Positions 22,780-34,448 of a stretch of 64,000 bases of DNA are shown in pieces. Positions within the stretch are counted from its first letter, which is position 1. Each line of letters starts with the position of its first letter. This DNA is from Polytrichum commune (lineage: Eukaryota; Streptophyta; Polytrichopsida; Polytrichales; Polytrichaceae). The stretch spans positions 12,489,001 to 12,553,000 of the forward strand of contig OX485807.1 in assembly GCA_950295325.1 (NCBI GenBank), read 5' to 3'. The notes below the pieces were generated by a model. The model was not told the origin of the DNA. It did not search any database and saw only the letters and a list, made by a program, of their open reading frames with translations. The position numbers and the translations under genes were made by a program.

Positions 22780-22934
22780 GTAGTGGACGATGTGATCAAC
22801 AACAACAACAAGAGCCAGCGGGGCCACGTGCAAAGCTGCTCCTAACATCCTTGGCAGGCCAGCACCAATTTTATGTACTAAGGACACAGGAGTATTTGAT
22901 ACCGTATTCATATGCTTTAATCCTCTTGAGTGTC

Positions 22935-23156
22935 CAGGGGGAGGATTTTGGGCATAATCGGTGCGAATCCGAGTGTTTCCAAGTCCAACTGGTGACACAC
23001 ATGTTGTGATCTTTCGGTTTTTGCATTGTGGATTTGAGGGATATTCCATAGATTCCTCCACAATATGATGGGTAACATTCCTCAAGTCTTGATGAACTTG
23101 AGCCGGTTATTTCTGAAACGCAACCGGTTCATCTGTAACTAGCAGTCGGTTCTCGC
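22935..23156 (+). repeat. Dispersed repeat family E, copy 1
   Basis: About 220 bp sharing with the other copies the ordered landmarks GGGCATAAT-GGT, GTTTCCAAGTCCAAC, ACATGTTGTGATCTTT, GATATTC-ATAGATTCCTC and CCGGTTATTTCT, ending in a CGGTTCTC segment. Unrecognised family; all copies lie on the plus strand. Confidence 0.7.
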
Positions 23157-23205
23157 CATTCATTGCTGTAACCGTATACCTCCTGCTGTACGTCGCTTTT
23201 GTCTT

Positions 23206-23300
23206 GTGCTGCTGCTGCTTCATCTTCATCTTCATCTTCTGCTTCTGCTTCTGTCATCGGTGGGCCTTCTTCATCTTCTTCTTGGGACCCCTCTCTCCCT
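23206..23300. repeat. Trinucleotide-rich tract (CTG/TTC/CTT)
   Basis: Imperfect runs of GCTGCTGCTT and CATCTTCATCTTC. The frames through it are low-complexity and I do not treat them as genes. Confidence 0.6.
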
Positions 23301-23679
23301 CTTGATCCCTCTCTCCTCGTTTCCCATCTTCCAAATCTCCCTTCTTGTGCCTTATAAATCACATGTGCATGTGCACAGATGCAATCATTGTTGCAACCCT
23401 ACCCAAATTGGTGAAGGGAGCCGATCCCGTGTGATGTTTGTGGGTACCTGCAGTTTGGTTGGTGTTGAGCATGCAGGACACGATGTACAATGGGGCATAT
23501 TGGAGCTAGGTTAATTGAAGTAGTCAATGAAAATCTGAGCTCATGATCATCGACAGACAATGTCTACGACGCAAGTTTGTCTCTTTCATGGTGGAGGACT
23601 GCAGGTGTTTGAGGGGCGAGAGACAGAGAGGTGTAGTTTTGATTTGTAGAGGCGTTTCGATCGTTACAAGGTTTGGAGG

Positions 23680-24720
23680 AGTGATGATGGTTGGTGATGA
23701 TGCTAGGACATGATTTTGTGGTCTTGGAGGGTGTGGAGGAGCTGGGAAGTTAAGTCTTTAGAGCTTCCGCAGTGGTTTCGATGCGTTGGGTTGGTGAGTA
23801 CTTCCCAAGTAAAAATATTGCTGGGTAAGTCAGTCGGTCGGTCTCTCGCTCGGTCCCTCCCTACATCTCCCTCACATTCATCACGACTTCACCATTGCGC
23901 ATAACAAGCAAATGTGATGAGCAGTTAATAGTGTGTTTTCAGTTTGGTTTAGTTTAGTGCAGGTTAGTTCTTTGAAAAAAAACATTCCAATTTTTTTAAC
24001 GATGATGATCAGAAGTGTAATTCAGTTCATTTCAACCAATCTCAAAATCTCTCTGCTGGTTGTATCCTCCTGAAGAAAATGGAAGAGTTTTGGTCGTGTT
24101 GTTGATTATGATGATGATGTCGCTGTGTAATTTGTGGAGGTAGGTGCTCACTTTGGATGTGTTGGGTTGGTGATTTACTTCCAAGTAATTGCTGGGTGGT
24201 CCATTGCTCCCTCCCTCCCTCTGCACATTCATCACGAGTTCACCGTAACGTACAAGAGTCCCTGTAATGAGCAGTTGACGTGGGCTTAAGTTAATGAAGT
24301 CTAGCTCTTTCCTAATTTTAAAATGAATCTTTTATGATGATGATCAGAGGCGTAATTCACTTTATTTCAGCCAATCTCTCTCTCTCTCTCTCTGGTCGTG
24401 GACTCCTGAAGGAGGAAAGAGTCTTGGTTGTTGTCGATGTTATTGCTCTGTAATATTCTGTGGAGTTAGCCTGTGCTCGTTTTGGATGTGTTGGGTTGGT
24501 GAGTACCTCCAAGTAAATGCTGGGTGGTAGCTCTCTCCCTTCTCTCATTCATCACGAGTTCTCCATAACGCATAAGAGTCCCTGTAATGAGCAGTAAGTA
24601 GTGGGTTTTTAGTTTAGTTTAGTTTTTCCTTCCTTTTTTACTGCTTTTCTACATTTTCAATGGGAATGATCAGAGGCGTAATTCAATTCATTTCAGCCAA
24701 TCTGATCTTCTCTCTGCCGG

Positions 24721-24756
<36 letters not shown>

Positions 24757-24780
24757 GTAATCTGTGGATCAGGTAGCTAG
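23680..24780. repeat. Tandem array, period about 330 bp, three to four units
   Basis: Two anchors recur in order: TTGGGTTGGTGA at about 23787, 24160 and 24491, and GATCAGA(A/G)G(C/T)GTAATTCA at about 24008, 24340 and 24668. Each unit also carries a pyrimidine-rich CTCTCT tract, a TTGTTG tract (expanded to about eleven TTG at 24720-24756) and 'cattcatcacgag'. The array lies upstream of the cyclin gene and could be promoter or 5'-UTR sequence. Confidence 0.75.
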
Positions 24781-25134
24781 GCACTGAGTGTTCATGAGTC
24801 ACTCCATTGACCAGCTCCCACTGTAACTCCCAGCACTTACCCACGCCGTACCTCGCAGGCTAGCTGCTCCTGATGAAGGTGGTCACCATCATCATGACAA
24901 GTTAACCTGCAAGCAGCTTGTGTACTGTATGACTTCCGTGAAACGCATGACAACTTGGAGAGGAGGAGGTACGACTTTACTGCGACATCTTAATTTCGGA
25001 CCTACTTAGCCCTCTCTCTCGGATCACCATCTCCCAACGTCTTCTTCGCCTGCTTCTTCTTTCTTCCAATGCGCATGTATGGAATGGGAATGAAGGTCTC
25101 TCATCATTATAAACCTACTCTGTTGTTCTGGTGG

Positions 25135-25925
25135 GTTGAGGCACTGAGATTGTCTTTCCTGCTTTGTACATTGCAGCTGCTCATGCCAAGGTGAGTTAAC
25201 TTGCCACCTGTATCATCTTCGGCATCATCTTGAGATGAGCTGGCTTGTTGTCTCTTGCTGCTCCAACGCATTGCTGGTTCCAAAGGTGGACCTGATCCTG
25301 TGCAATGAAAGAGAAGCTCCTCAAGTTCTGTATAAGCTTTTCGATCACCATCATCATCATCTCACTTTGACAGGGTGAGCTTTGCAAGCTCAGCGGGTGG
25401 ACCTGATTGGTGGTCGCTGTTGAAGCGCTGAGAGTGTCTTTCCCTGCCTTGTAAATTGCAGCTGCTTGGGTTAACTCTCCAGCTGCGTCAATTTCGGCAT
25501 CACCTTGGAGAGCTGGAGGCTTATTGTCACTTGCTGCTCCAACGCATTGCTTGTTCCAGGGGTGATCCTGATCCTGTGGGATGAGGGAGAAGCTCCTCAG
25601 GTTCCGCATAAGTTTTTCATCGCCATCATCGTCCCACTTTCACAGGAGGAGCTCTGCGAGCTCACCAAGTGGACCTGATTCTGGTCGATGTTGAAGCGCT
25701 GAGATTGCCTTTCCTGTCTTTTAAATTGCAGTTGCTTATGCCAAGGCGGGTTAACCCTCCGCCTGCATCATCTTCGGCACCAACTTCGAGAGGAACTGGC
25801 TTATTGTCTCTTGCTGCTCCAAACGCATTGCTTGTTCCAAAGGTGGTCCTGATCCTGTGGAATGAGAGAGAACCTCCTCAAGTTTTTCATAAGTTATTCA
25901 TCGCCATCATCATCTTAGATCACCG
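25135..25925. repeat. Tandem array, period about 275 bp, three units
   Basis: GCTGAGA(T/G)TG(T/C)CTTTCC recurs near 25143, 25427 and 25699, each followed in order by AATTGCAGCTGCT-like, TCTTGCTGCTCCAACGCATT and GTGG(A)-CCTGATC segments. The 137-codon minus-strand frame here is merely two units read through and shows no domain. The array ends about 200 bp before the cyclin reading frame. Confidence 0.75.
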
Positions 25926-26121
25926 GGTCTGATTCCTCTGCCACTGTGAGAACCGGTTGGACGAGATGATGATGTACCCTGATGTCGGAGGCCGTGTAAA
26001 TTGTGTACCAGCTGCTGCTGGCCAAGTAACTGAAAACTTGTTTATCTGAGTTTGGTACGCCGTGGGAAGCAGCTAGCAGTAGAAGAAGAGTACTACTGGG
26101 GTGGATAAAATTACGTTTAGG

Positions 26122-29100
26122 ATGTGTTTGAGGGACCCGTTTCAGAGGAATTCTCCGGGAGATCATCACCACCACCACTACCACAAATCATCTTCCAGGC
26201 TCAAGCTGCATCATCCGAAGTCGAGGGTCACCAAAATCCACAAATTACCATCAGCACAACATCATCATCATCACCCTGCCATCAAGAGTCTCATAGGTTC
26301 AGCTAATTTTTCCGTGCAAGACCTCTTCTGTGCGGAGACTCTTTCCTTTTCTCCCACTAGTGCCCACCATCTGACACCTGCAATTTCAAAGCGGCACCGA
26401 GCTAGTCATGGCCTTCATCATCATTATAAGTGCCATATCACTAAGTGTACCGCCAGCAGTCAGATACGATCCACCGTAACTTGCAGTTTCACAATCAACC
26501 CTTCCCGAAATCCAGGGAGCTCCTTTCAGTCCAAAATCGTAGATTTATTTCCTTGTTACGTAAACCCACAGAAAATTGTGTTGTCTCCGGATGAACACAG
26601 CGGTCAACCAAGGCTCCGAGTTGATGATGCAACCCTATCATCAACATCATCATCGTCATCATCATTATCATCATCATCAGAAATTTCAGCTGATTCCGAT
26701 CTGGATGAGGCTGGAAAAGACTCAGGGGTTAATGCTGCTGCTACTGCTGCAGTAGCGATTGAAATTTTTAGCGCCAAGAATATGGCTAATGTGCTGGAGT
26801 TTGAGGAAGCCATGGGGGTTCTGCTCAAGAGGGAATCGAAGATCCAGTACAAACTCACACACCACTACGTCCAGGCACTGATGCATCATCATCATCATCA
26901 TCATTCCCCGCACGGCACCAATTCGGTGCTGATGAATCTTGGTAGTGCGCGCCGAAATTGTGTGCTCTTGATTTTTAAGGTACCAGCTACCATCGAATTC
27001 CTTGGCATGCCCCAAAGGCCATTTGAATGCTTAGGAAATGGATGCCATGATAATCCCTCCATTCGGAGGGTGTTTAGCAGTATTTTGTTATGTACATGAT
27101 TCTGTGTGTGCATGGTCATGGCTTTCAAATGCATATGGTAGTTGCATTAGCAGTATTTTGTTAAGGAAATGAATCTGTGTGTGCTGTAGGGTCATGGCTT
27201 TCAAATGCATCCCAAGTTGTAGTATGTCTCTGATTTTAATTGCAACGAATTTCCAAAGAGGTCTTATGTTTCGGTGGGTGGGTTCTTCGTGGGGACTGAA
27301 CCTGCAGGCTGCTTGTATTGTTGATGCGAATGTTGTTTCAGACTGATTAACACTTCCATATTGTTACCAGTTGCTACTAGACTGCCACATGTCTCCCCAA
27401 GTCCACTTTAAGATTTTTAAAATAGACGCCATGGAGGGTGAATCAACAGTATTTTGTTATGTACATGAATCTGTGTGCGCATGGTCATGGCTTTCAATCA
27501 CATCCCAAGTTGCAGTAAGTCTTTGCTTTTGCAGAGAATTAGAAGGGGTCGGATCCTTCGGGGGGTGGGATCATTAGTGGAGACTGAACCTGCAAGTTGA
27601 TTGCATTGTTGCTCCGAATATTGTTCCAGACTGATTAGCACTTGCAATATCCTTATGTAGGGATATAAGATAAGGATATAAGGACAAGGAATTTCCTAGA
27701 ATATATAGTCATAAAATTGCTAATAATGTGAAAGTAGCTCCCAAATAAATCTTCTTAGAAATGGTTTAGCAGATCCAAACCAAGTTCTAAACAGAGTGAC
27801 GCCTGCGAGTACAATAGATAGTTGTGCGACCCCGGGCATTGTCGCTCCGAATATTGTTGTGAGACTGATAAGCACTTTCATATTGTAATGAGCAGCTACT
27901 ACTGAATAGTGCCATATATCTCCCCAGTCCATTTGAAGATATAAGAATGAATACCATGGTGACTGGTCCATGGAGGATGATTGGATTAGCAGTATTTTAT
28001 TATGGACATAACTCTGTGTGGCTGCTCATAGCTTTCAATTCAATCCCAAGTTGCAGTGTGTCTCTGCTATTCGATCCTTTGGTTACATTGTTAGGTTTAG
28101 GGTTTAGCATCAGCTGTCATTATGTTTGTCAATTGGTACAGCTTGATAGATAGTTGGGTTCTCGTGTGTTTGGTGTGCAGCTCGTGGAGGCATTAATGCT
28201 CACCGATGTGATTGCAGCGCACGCGGTTGCCTTCTTGGATCGCTTCCTCTGCCAGCAGATCACCACGACATTGGTACGCTCACACATACACTGATCTATT
28301 TTGGTACAGAAAAGAACAAAAAAGAACAAAACTGTCAGAAACATCAATGTGCTGATCACAATTTTGATCACTCTATTTTGTCTGAACGACATATGTGGCA
28401 GTGTTCGGGCGCATCACTTTGTTGGTATGTTATTCCATTCTTAAAATCACATGTTCCCTGTAAAGTTCTAGGGAAAGTCTGTCAGACACATGATGTGCTG
28501 ATTACATGTTTAATCGCTCTCTGTTGTTTGAACAAGATACGTGGCAGTCTGGACGTATCATTTTGTTGGGTATTTATTTCATAATCGCCCAGAACATTCA
28601 TAGGTAGCCTCTTTACGTTTCAATGCAAATGGTATAATTTTTAGGGAAGTAATCCGGATAACCTAGAAATGATATCATTTTGGGACTTTCCTCTTAAATT
28701 GAATCTTGGTAGATTGAAGAAGGCAGTGTCCTGGGAGAATTTGGCCAAAATCGATCGAGATTCAAGTGTTTTAAAGTCCACCCCATTACATGTTGATATC
28801 TTTTGGTTTTCCTTTGTTAGTTGAAGGTATTTCTATAGATTCTTTTTAAACGATCAGTGATTTGAACTGGTTATTTCTCAGATTCAACCGGCCCATCTGT
28901 AAGTAGCGGTTGGATCTCCCCGCTCCTAGGGAGAAGGGTTGTGTCCAAAGATAGGCAACATGGAGGGGTTGACTGATGAGAACTTGCCACGTGACTACCC
29001 TTGGCATTCGCACATAAATTTTACTCTTCAAAATTAACCTTGAAGCTAGAACAGAAAGATAATGTCCATATAACACATGCTTGAGAAATTCTATGCTCTG

Positions 29101-31492
29101 TAAAATTCGAGGGAAAAATGAACCACAAAGTGCCTGCAAACATTCGTCGTAAATTGTGAAATGACTGACCAGGCATGTATGTGTAATTGCGGATTGCCTG
29201 CAGGTGGAGGCAGGGGCAGCATCCGAGTCGCAGTTGCACTTAGCAGCAACAGCATGCCTGTGGATTGCAGCCAAAATGGACGACACCACAGCTCCATCCC
29301 TCATCTCTCTCTGTGTAATTCATGGGCACTTTATCCAAGCAGCGTACTAGGTTATCATGTACCACGTCTTACACGGTTCGCCATTGGGCAACAATGCCTC
29401 TAGTTTTGGTAGTTTTGGGAGAGGCCAGAAAATCATCATCATCATTTCTTTTGAGGTCGACTTAATTAAATATAGGTCCCACCGGACAGCCTGCCTGCAG
29501 CATATGACCAGCTAAAATGATTGACCATGTTAATAGTGTTTTCTTTTTCCTCCCCAGCTATAATATTACACAGCTGTTTCCAATTCTCATCACTTCTACT
29601 CCTCATCTTCGACCATTTAAAACTCTGGATGGTTCTGGGATTTAATATTGACTGCATGCCACCACCACTTGTGATGTTTGTTTTTTTCATGAGGTATATT
29701 ATTTCCTCTGGATCAACAGCCCTGTATATGTAGTTAGTTGCAGAATTCTGGATATTCGAAGGCTTAACAGCCACTGCTACATAGCTTGGCACAGACCTCA
29801 CTTGGTTGGGAACCTTGATATCGATCACACACCGGATATTCAAGCTTGCATGGACTTGAGAGTTGATTGATTTTTAAAGGTTCTTGTTGATCGATTTGAG
29901 ATCTTTTCAGAGTCTTGATTTATCCATTAATTCGTCCACTATTGAGATGTACATAATTCTCTGTCAGAACAAATTAACTAGTTACCAACCCATAAATGAT
30001 TCTTGCTTAATCATATTGCAGAGAATTATATTAGGGGAACTGTCACGTTGCATGTGAACAAAATTAAACTTAGTGGATGATGATGTGGATGTCTGTGTAG
30101 GCATTTCCTGTGGAAGGCGAGGTGAATGAGGAAAAGCTGGGTAACATGGAGGCCATCGTGCTTCGAGTTCTCGGTTGGAACATGCTGACAGTCACAACCT
30201 CGGATTTTGTGACCAGTCTGCTTGCATGTCTGCCTCTCTTTGGGCTGCCCACCTCTCTCAGACAGGTCATAGGTGACAGAGCTGAGGAGCTTATCCGAGG
30301 CATACTCACAGGTTAAATTCTTGATGCAATCTCAACTAAAGTAAATTAAAGTAAGCATGTGATTTGATTAGTGTGGCCCTACACCAATCACCATCGACCC
30401 ACACTAATTGTCTTGCAATTAGAGAGGGTGTCATATGCCACTTTGGTTCTGCATGACAAGTCATGAAGACCACTCTAATTAACACGGCCCAGTAAATCAG
30501 ATGTTTAGTGTAGTCATCATTGTCATCATCAGACATAGGGTGCCAAGAAATAGGAAGGAAAGCAGTAACAAACAATTTCTGATGATGAAGTTTCTTAAAT
30601 TGAACATACATCTGCATATTTTATAAGAATTTGAAAGTATAGGTAAAAGAGATTTAAGCTGGAATATACATCACGATTTGAGATCAGTTCAGCAGAGAGT
30701 GTCAAATACCTACTTTATTCAATTGAACGAATAACATAACAAAGAGGACAGTGTGGATGGCGTCCGGTGCAGAGGTGGAGTTTTTGGACTATGATCCATC
30801 AGTAGTAAGCATGTGTGTGATGCAATGCCTTCTGGACGAAACCTTGCCCTTCCAAGCAGCCTCTCATATGGCAACCATGCGAACATTCTTGGCTGTTGAC
30901 ACGGTATAAATCAACTGTAAAATCTTTGAAAACCTCTCAACAATAACTTATAACAAGGTCTACTCGACAATAATATATAACAATTTCAGTTATGAACACA
31001 TCAGGTCAGATTTCGAATCATCATAAATTCATTCATTGCCTTCAATATCCTTCAAAATCTCCAGTCTCCACCCAAACCAAACTGGATTGGGCAGATTGGT
31101 CATCATCACAAGACGTGCAGATCAGGGCCTAAGGCAATCTGCAATCTTCCTTGTATTTGCATGTCTGGGTCAATTTATTCTTGCTTCAGTTGAATTCAGA
31201 AAACCCTAGAAATCTGGTGTGAAAAGGTAGTCTGAGAGGTCCACTTCTCCTATACATTTGTAGACTTATTCCTGCTCAATTCTCTGTGAAGTCATATATG
31301 TTTATGTACGTAATTCTATGCTATGAAACTTAAAGAAACTCAAATCTTTGCATTGTGCAGGTGGTGGCACAGCAATGCTATAAAATGCTGATAGACTTGG
31401 TGGTGGACCCTCCTTCAACCTCCACCGTGCAGGCCCCTGCAAAGTACAACAACATTGATTATTTCACTGAAACAAGTGTGCCATTCTGCTAA
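26122..31492 (+). CDS. D-type cyclin, six exons
   Basis: Exons 26122-26979, 28181-28273, 29204-29314, 30101-30311, 30752-30903 and 31361-31492 have GT/AG borders and join in frame to about 518 residues. The product should bind and activate a cyclin-dependent kinase at G1/S and bind retinoblastoma-related protein through LFCAE (LxCxE) at residues 68-72. The cyclin fold follows: FEEAMGVLLKRESK and ARRNCVLLIFK in exon 1, AHAVAFLDRFL in exon 2, LAATACLWIAAKMDD in exon 3, MEAIVLRVLGWNM in exon 4, FLDYDPSVVSMCVMQCLLDE in exon 5, CYKMLIDL in exon 6. Start: 26122 is the first ATG after an in-frame stop at 26080. Oddities: an N-terminus about 150 residues longer than usual, with His runs (15-19, 47-51, 255-261) and a Ser run (about 172-187), and Leu where the first cyclin helix normally has Trp. 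An upstream non-coding or short coding exon cannot be excluded. Confidence 0.87.
26980..28180 (+). repeat. Cyclin intron 1 with internal duplications
   Basis: CAGTATTTTGTTATGTACAT, followed by a GTGTG tract and CATGG(T)CATGGCTTTCAA, occurs near 27079 and 27450, with a weaker copy near 27990. Two of the units end in a GACTGATTA segment. Period about 370 bp then about 540 bp. A telomere-like TTTAGGGTTTAG stands at about 28095-28106, some 75 bp before exon 2. Confidence 0.65.
28731..28924 (+). repeat. Dispersed repeat family E, copy 2 (in cyclin intron 2)
   Basis: A more divergent copy: CTGGGAGAATTTGG-CAAAAT, TTACATGTTGATATCTTTTG, CTATAGATTC, TGGTTATTTCTCAGATTCAA and CGGTTGGATCTCC in the family order. 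Same strand as the host gene. Confidence 0.6.
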
Positions 31493-32999
31493 AAAAAAAG
31501 ACGAGGAAACTCTGAGTTAATTCCAATTTGTCAATTGCTCGGCAACAACACTATACAGTTCATCAAGCTCAGTGAACTTTCTCATCTCTGTAAATTAAGT
31601 AAAAGTGTGTGGAATATATAGGATATATTTGAGCTCACATGGTGTGAGAAAATACAATCAAGTTAGAGTGAAAACTGGAGCAACCTGCTGAACTCCTGTT
31701 TGTGCTTGTATATTCACTTGGATAAACTAAAAACCTAGACTACTCTGAAATATTTTTGGAGTTGTAGACTGGTCTGTAGTGTGCAACTATCACGAACCAT
31801 GACCTATAATGGACTCTAGCGTATGAATACATCTAGCCATACCAAGTCTGAAATATAAATACCCAAAAGAAAATCATTAAGTTTGTGATCTATGACTTTC
31901 ATAAGATATTCACCTTAACTCTTTAAATAGCAAGCTCAAATCTCATGGTCCTCATTTGATTTGCTAATGTGTTCGTGCAATTTCGATTCTGTTCTCAAAT
32001 CTCTACACATGCCAAGACTCAAAAATTATACATATGCAAAAGCTGGATGTGTTTTAGTGATTTAGAAGAATTGCAGAATACAAGATTGTTAGGTCTGTTC
32101 TAGCTTAACGGAGAAGATACATCAATTAAATAATAGGGTCATGTTCAGACGTGTCTATACACCTTCTACTTCAGTACTTAAGAGCAACCTCATAAGTCAT
32201 AACATCTAGCTCTTATGTGTGTGAGAATGAATAACTGACACTAGATTTCTACTAATACATACACGTGGGTTGAGTAGGTCTGCAAGATGTGGAAGGTCAG
32301 AATTTGAGATGACATAGATTGAATACAAAAAGTTGGGTTTGAAATATGTATAATTAAGTGCCGCCTGCATGCCCTGATCACCCTTTGTTTCATAGGTGAC
32401 TCAACAAACATGTGACTCAGTGTCCTTAATTAGGTTGGCCTGGTTATAAATTCATGCAAGCCTGTCATGGCTCTAGTCACGTGAAGAAGACAATGAGGAA
32501 TTTGTTTGTACACTTTAAGGCTCGCAGAGTCATTTAAGGATGCCAAAGCATGTGAAACAAACCAATGAACGGGTAGTGCCGGCAGTGAGTTACAAGCTAG
32601 CCGGTTGATTTTGAGAATTTTCCGAATGCAATTGGAAAGTTTAGGAAGGGGTTCCGGAAGTAAATCAAGGTTTACGGAAATGGGCCGATTAGAAAGAAAA
32701 AAATGCCGGCATTAAGGCAAGCTGCCCTAGAGTATCCACGGCAAATTACCGATTGAAATTTTATTTTCACGGCGGGCAACCGACCAAATATATATATTTT
32801 AGGTGATTTTTTCAATACTATGCATAGTTGGAGACTATGCCTTGTTGGCTTGTGGTTTAGGGTTACTTGCTTCCCGCCACAACTTCCATTCCGCAGCGGT
32901 GGAGCTTGCATTATGAGTTTTTGAGTTCTAGAATTGTTGGATCGTTGAGTGACAATAGCTTCAAGAGGTTTTCGTTGTTGTTGCTCTGCGAAACTGCGA
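31493..32999. other. 3' flank of the cyclin gene and intergenic DNA
   Basis: Begins with an A-run directly after the stop codon. No canonical AATAAA near the stop and no gene seen. Around 32560-32930 composition is slightly richer in GC, but I find no convincing ORF or inverted repeat. Confidence 0.5.
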
Positions 33000-33180
33000 A
33001 ATTGTTTTGGTGTGCAGAATTTGATCAAGACCAAAGTTAGAAATAGGTTGGGTAGTAAGAATCTCGATGCAATGTTGCGAATTGCCTTGGAAGGGCCAGA
33101 TGAGGAGGTAGATGACATAATTGGTGACGCTATCCCACTTTGGAAGAAGGACAGTAAGTACCGTTTTTTGTATGCTAATC
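33000..33180 (+). pseudogene. hAT-type transposase C-terminal fragment (probable)
   Basis: Within the open frame 32949-33281, the stretch IKTKVRNRLGSKNLDAMLRI followed by ALEGP and an acidic segment then PLWKKDSKYR resembles the C-terminal end of hAT-family transposases, where a K-x-RNRL helix, an EGP turn and a final basic segment close the dimerisation domain. The assignment rests on remembered pattern, not a search. No catalytic core or BED finger is visible nearby, so it is a remnant. Confidence 0.4.
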
Positions 33181-34108
33181 CCTCTTCTTATTTGAATTCT
33201 CCTAATACAGTGAGTGTGAGTGACGTGTCTTGTTCGTTCGGGGCAATTGATACTAACGGCAATGGTACGCAAATTTCGTGATTTTTCAATACTAACTAGC
33301 CTCCGGATAATACTTGGACCCTTTTGTGGTGCTTGTATTTTCCGAAGGCTAAATCCTTAGCCCTAATATGGTAGGGGCTTTGTTAGGTTCAACTCCTGCT
33401 AAAGATACTATTTAGACCCAAAAAAATGGAGAGTGAATGCCCACATTATTTAATCCTAAACACTTGAAAAAAAAATTAAAAATTAAAAATGACAATGACA
33501 ATGACAATGAAACAAACTGTAGGTTTTCTGAAAATGTTGGAAGCAGCGCATTTACACATTCGCAAGTACTACGACGATCAATGTTCATTACTTTCATACC
33601 AGCAGCAGCGAAATCCATCCTGAGGACGTTTCAAAGTGTCCTTGCAACTCCTTTGCCTGACAGACATGCTTACATTCTAACCTATATAATGAACGGGAAG
33701 AACTGCCCACTATATAAGTTCATTGCAGATGAGCCACTTGAGCTTGAGAAATAAGCGGTTCCGATTCAAGACTTCGGGAATATTACTCATGGATTTAGAG
33801 GAATCCGCAGAATATTCCTCCATTTCACAAAGAAAACCCAACAGATGTCAACATGATTCTTGCCCAACAATCTCCCCGGACACGAAAGAGAATCACAATA
33901 TTGTCTCCATTGTAGAGCCCACAAACATGAGCGATCGCTCATCCAAAAGCAAAAGGGCTATGAGAACTCGTCACAATGTTTCGTTCATGTAGTCGCGATA
34001 TCTTCCCTAATTCTAAGATTGTGTCAGGAGCTGATCGTTTGTGACCAATAACCAGCTCCAATAGAAGGATGACGCGCTGCTTCCATTGCTTGTCAACCAC
34101 TCTCCTCT
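33181..34108. other. Intergenic, no gene recognised
   Basis: A (AATGAC)n microsatellite is near 33487-33508. The open frame 33437-33754 has a coherent tail (KSILRTFQSVLATPL) but I recognise no domain and leave it uncalled. Confidence 0.4.
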
Positions 34109-34448
34109 CACTACACTATATACAATATTTAGTGTTTGACACACTAAATACGAACGCATACATTAAATGTCAATAACCCTATGAAAGTAAGTAACATTGA
34201 ATGAAATTCAAATACTAAGTATCAACCATGGTAAAATGTGGAAGTTACTTGTTTGAATTTAGTGTTAGTAAGGATACGAAGAAAAAAAGGATAAATAAGG
34301 GAGGTTGTAGTAGGGAAGGTAGCGGCACATTTATGTCTAACACTAATTGTCAAAGAAATTGTCAAAGAATCGAAAATTAGTGTTGAGCAGGGTAGGGTGG
34401 TAACAACACTAAATGTGATCAAAGACTAAATATCCGATTTAGTGTAGT
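34109..34448. mobile_element. MITE family B, complete 340-bp copy
   Basis: The left end CACTACACTATATACAATAT (TTAGTGTTTGA follows) is the inverted match of the right end (TAAATATCCGATTTAGTGTA, GT). The element has no coding capacity. CACTA-like ends suggest the CACTA group but the internal repeats are too short to be sure. Related fragments: 14946-15046 and probably 43324-43360. Confidence 0.75.

Noticed and set aside
25196-25609. 137-codon minus-strand frame with internal repeats
   Set aside because: It simply reads two units of the 275-bp array; the third unit does not keep the frame.
26101-26121. GTG at 26101 as the cyclin start
   Set aside because: Plant nuclear genes use ATG; the first in-frame ATG after the upstream stop is 26122.
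29466-29843. 125-codon minus-strand frame in cyclin intron 3
   Set aside because: Antisense to an intron of a well-supported gene; no domain or splice context.
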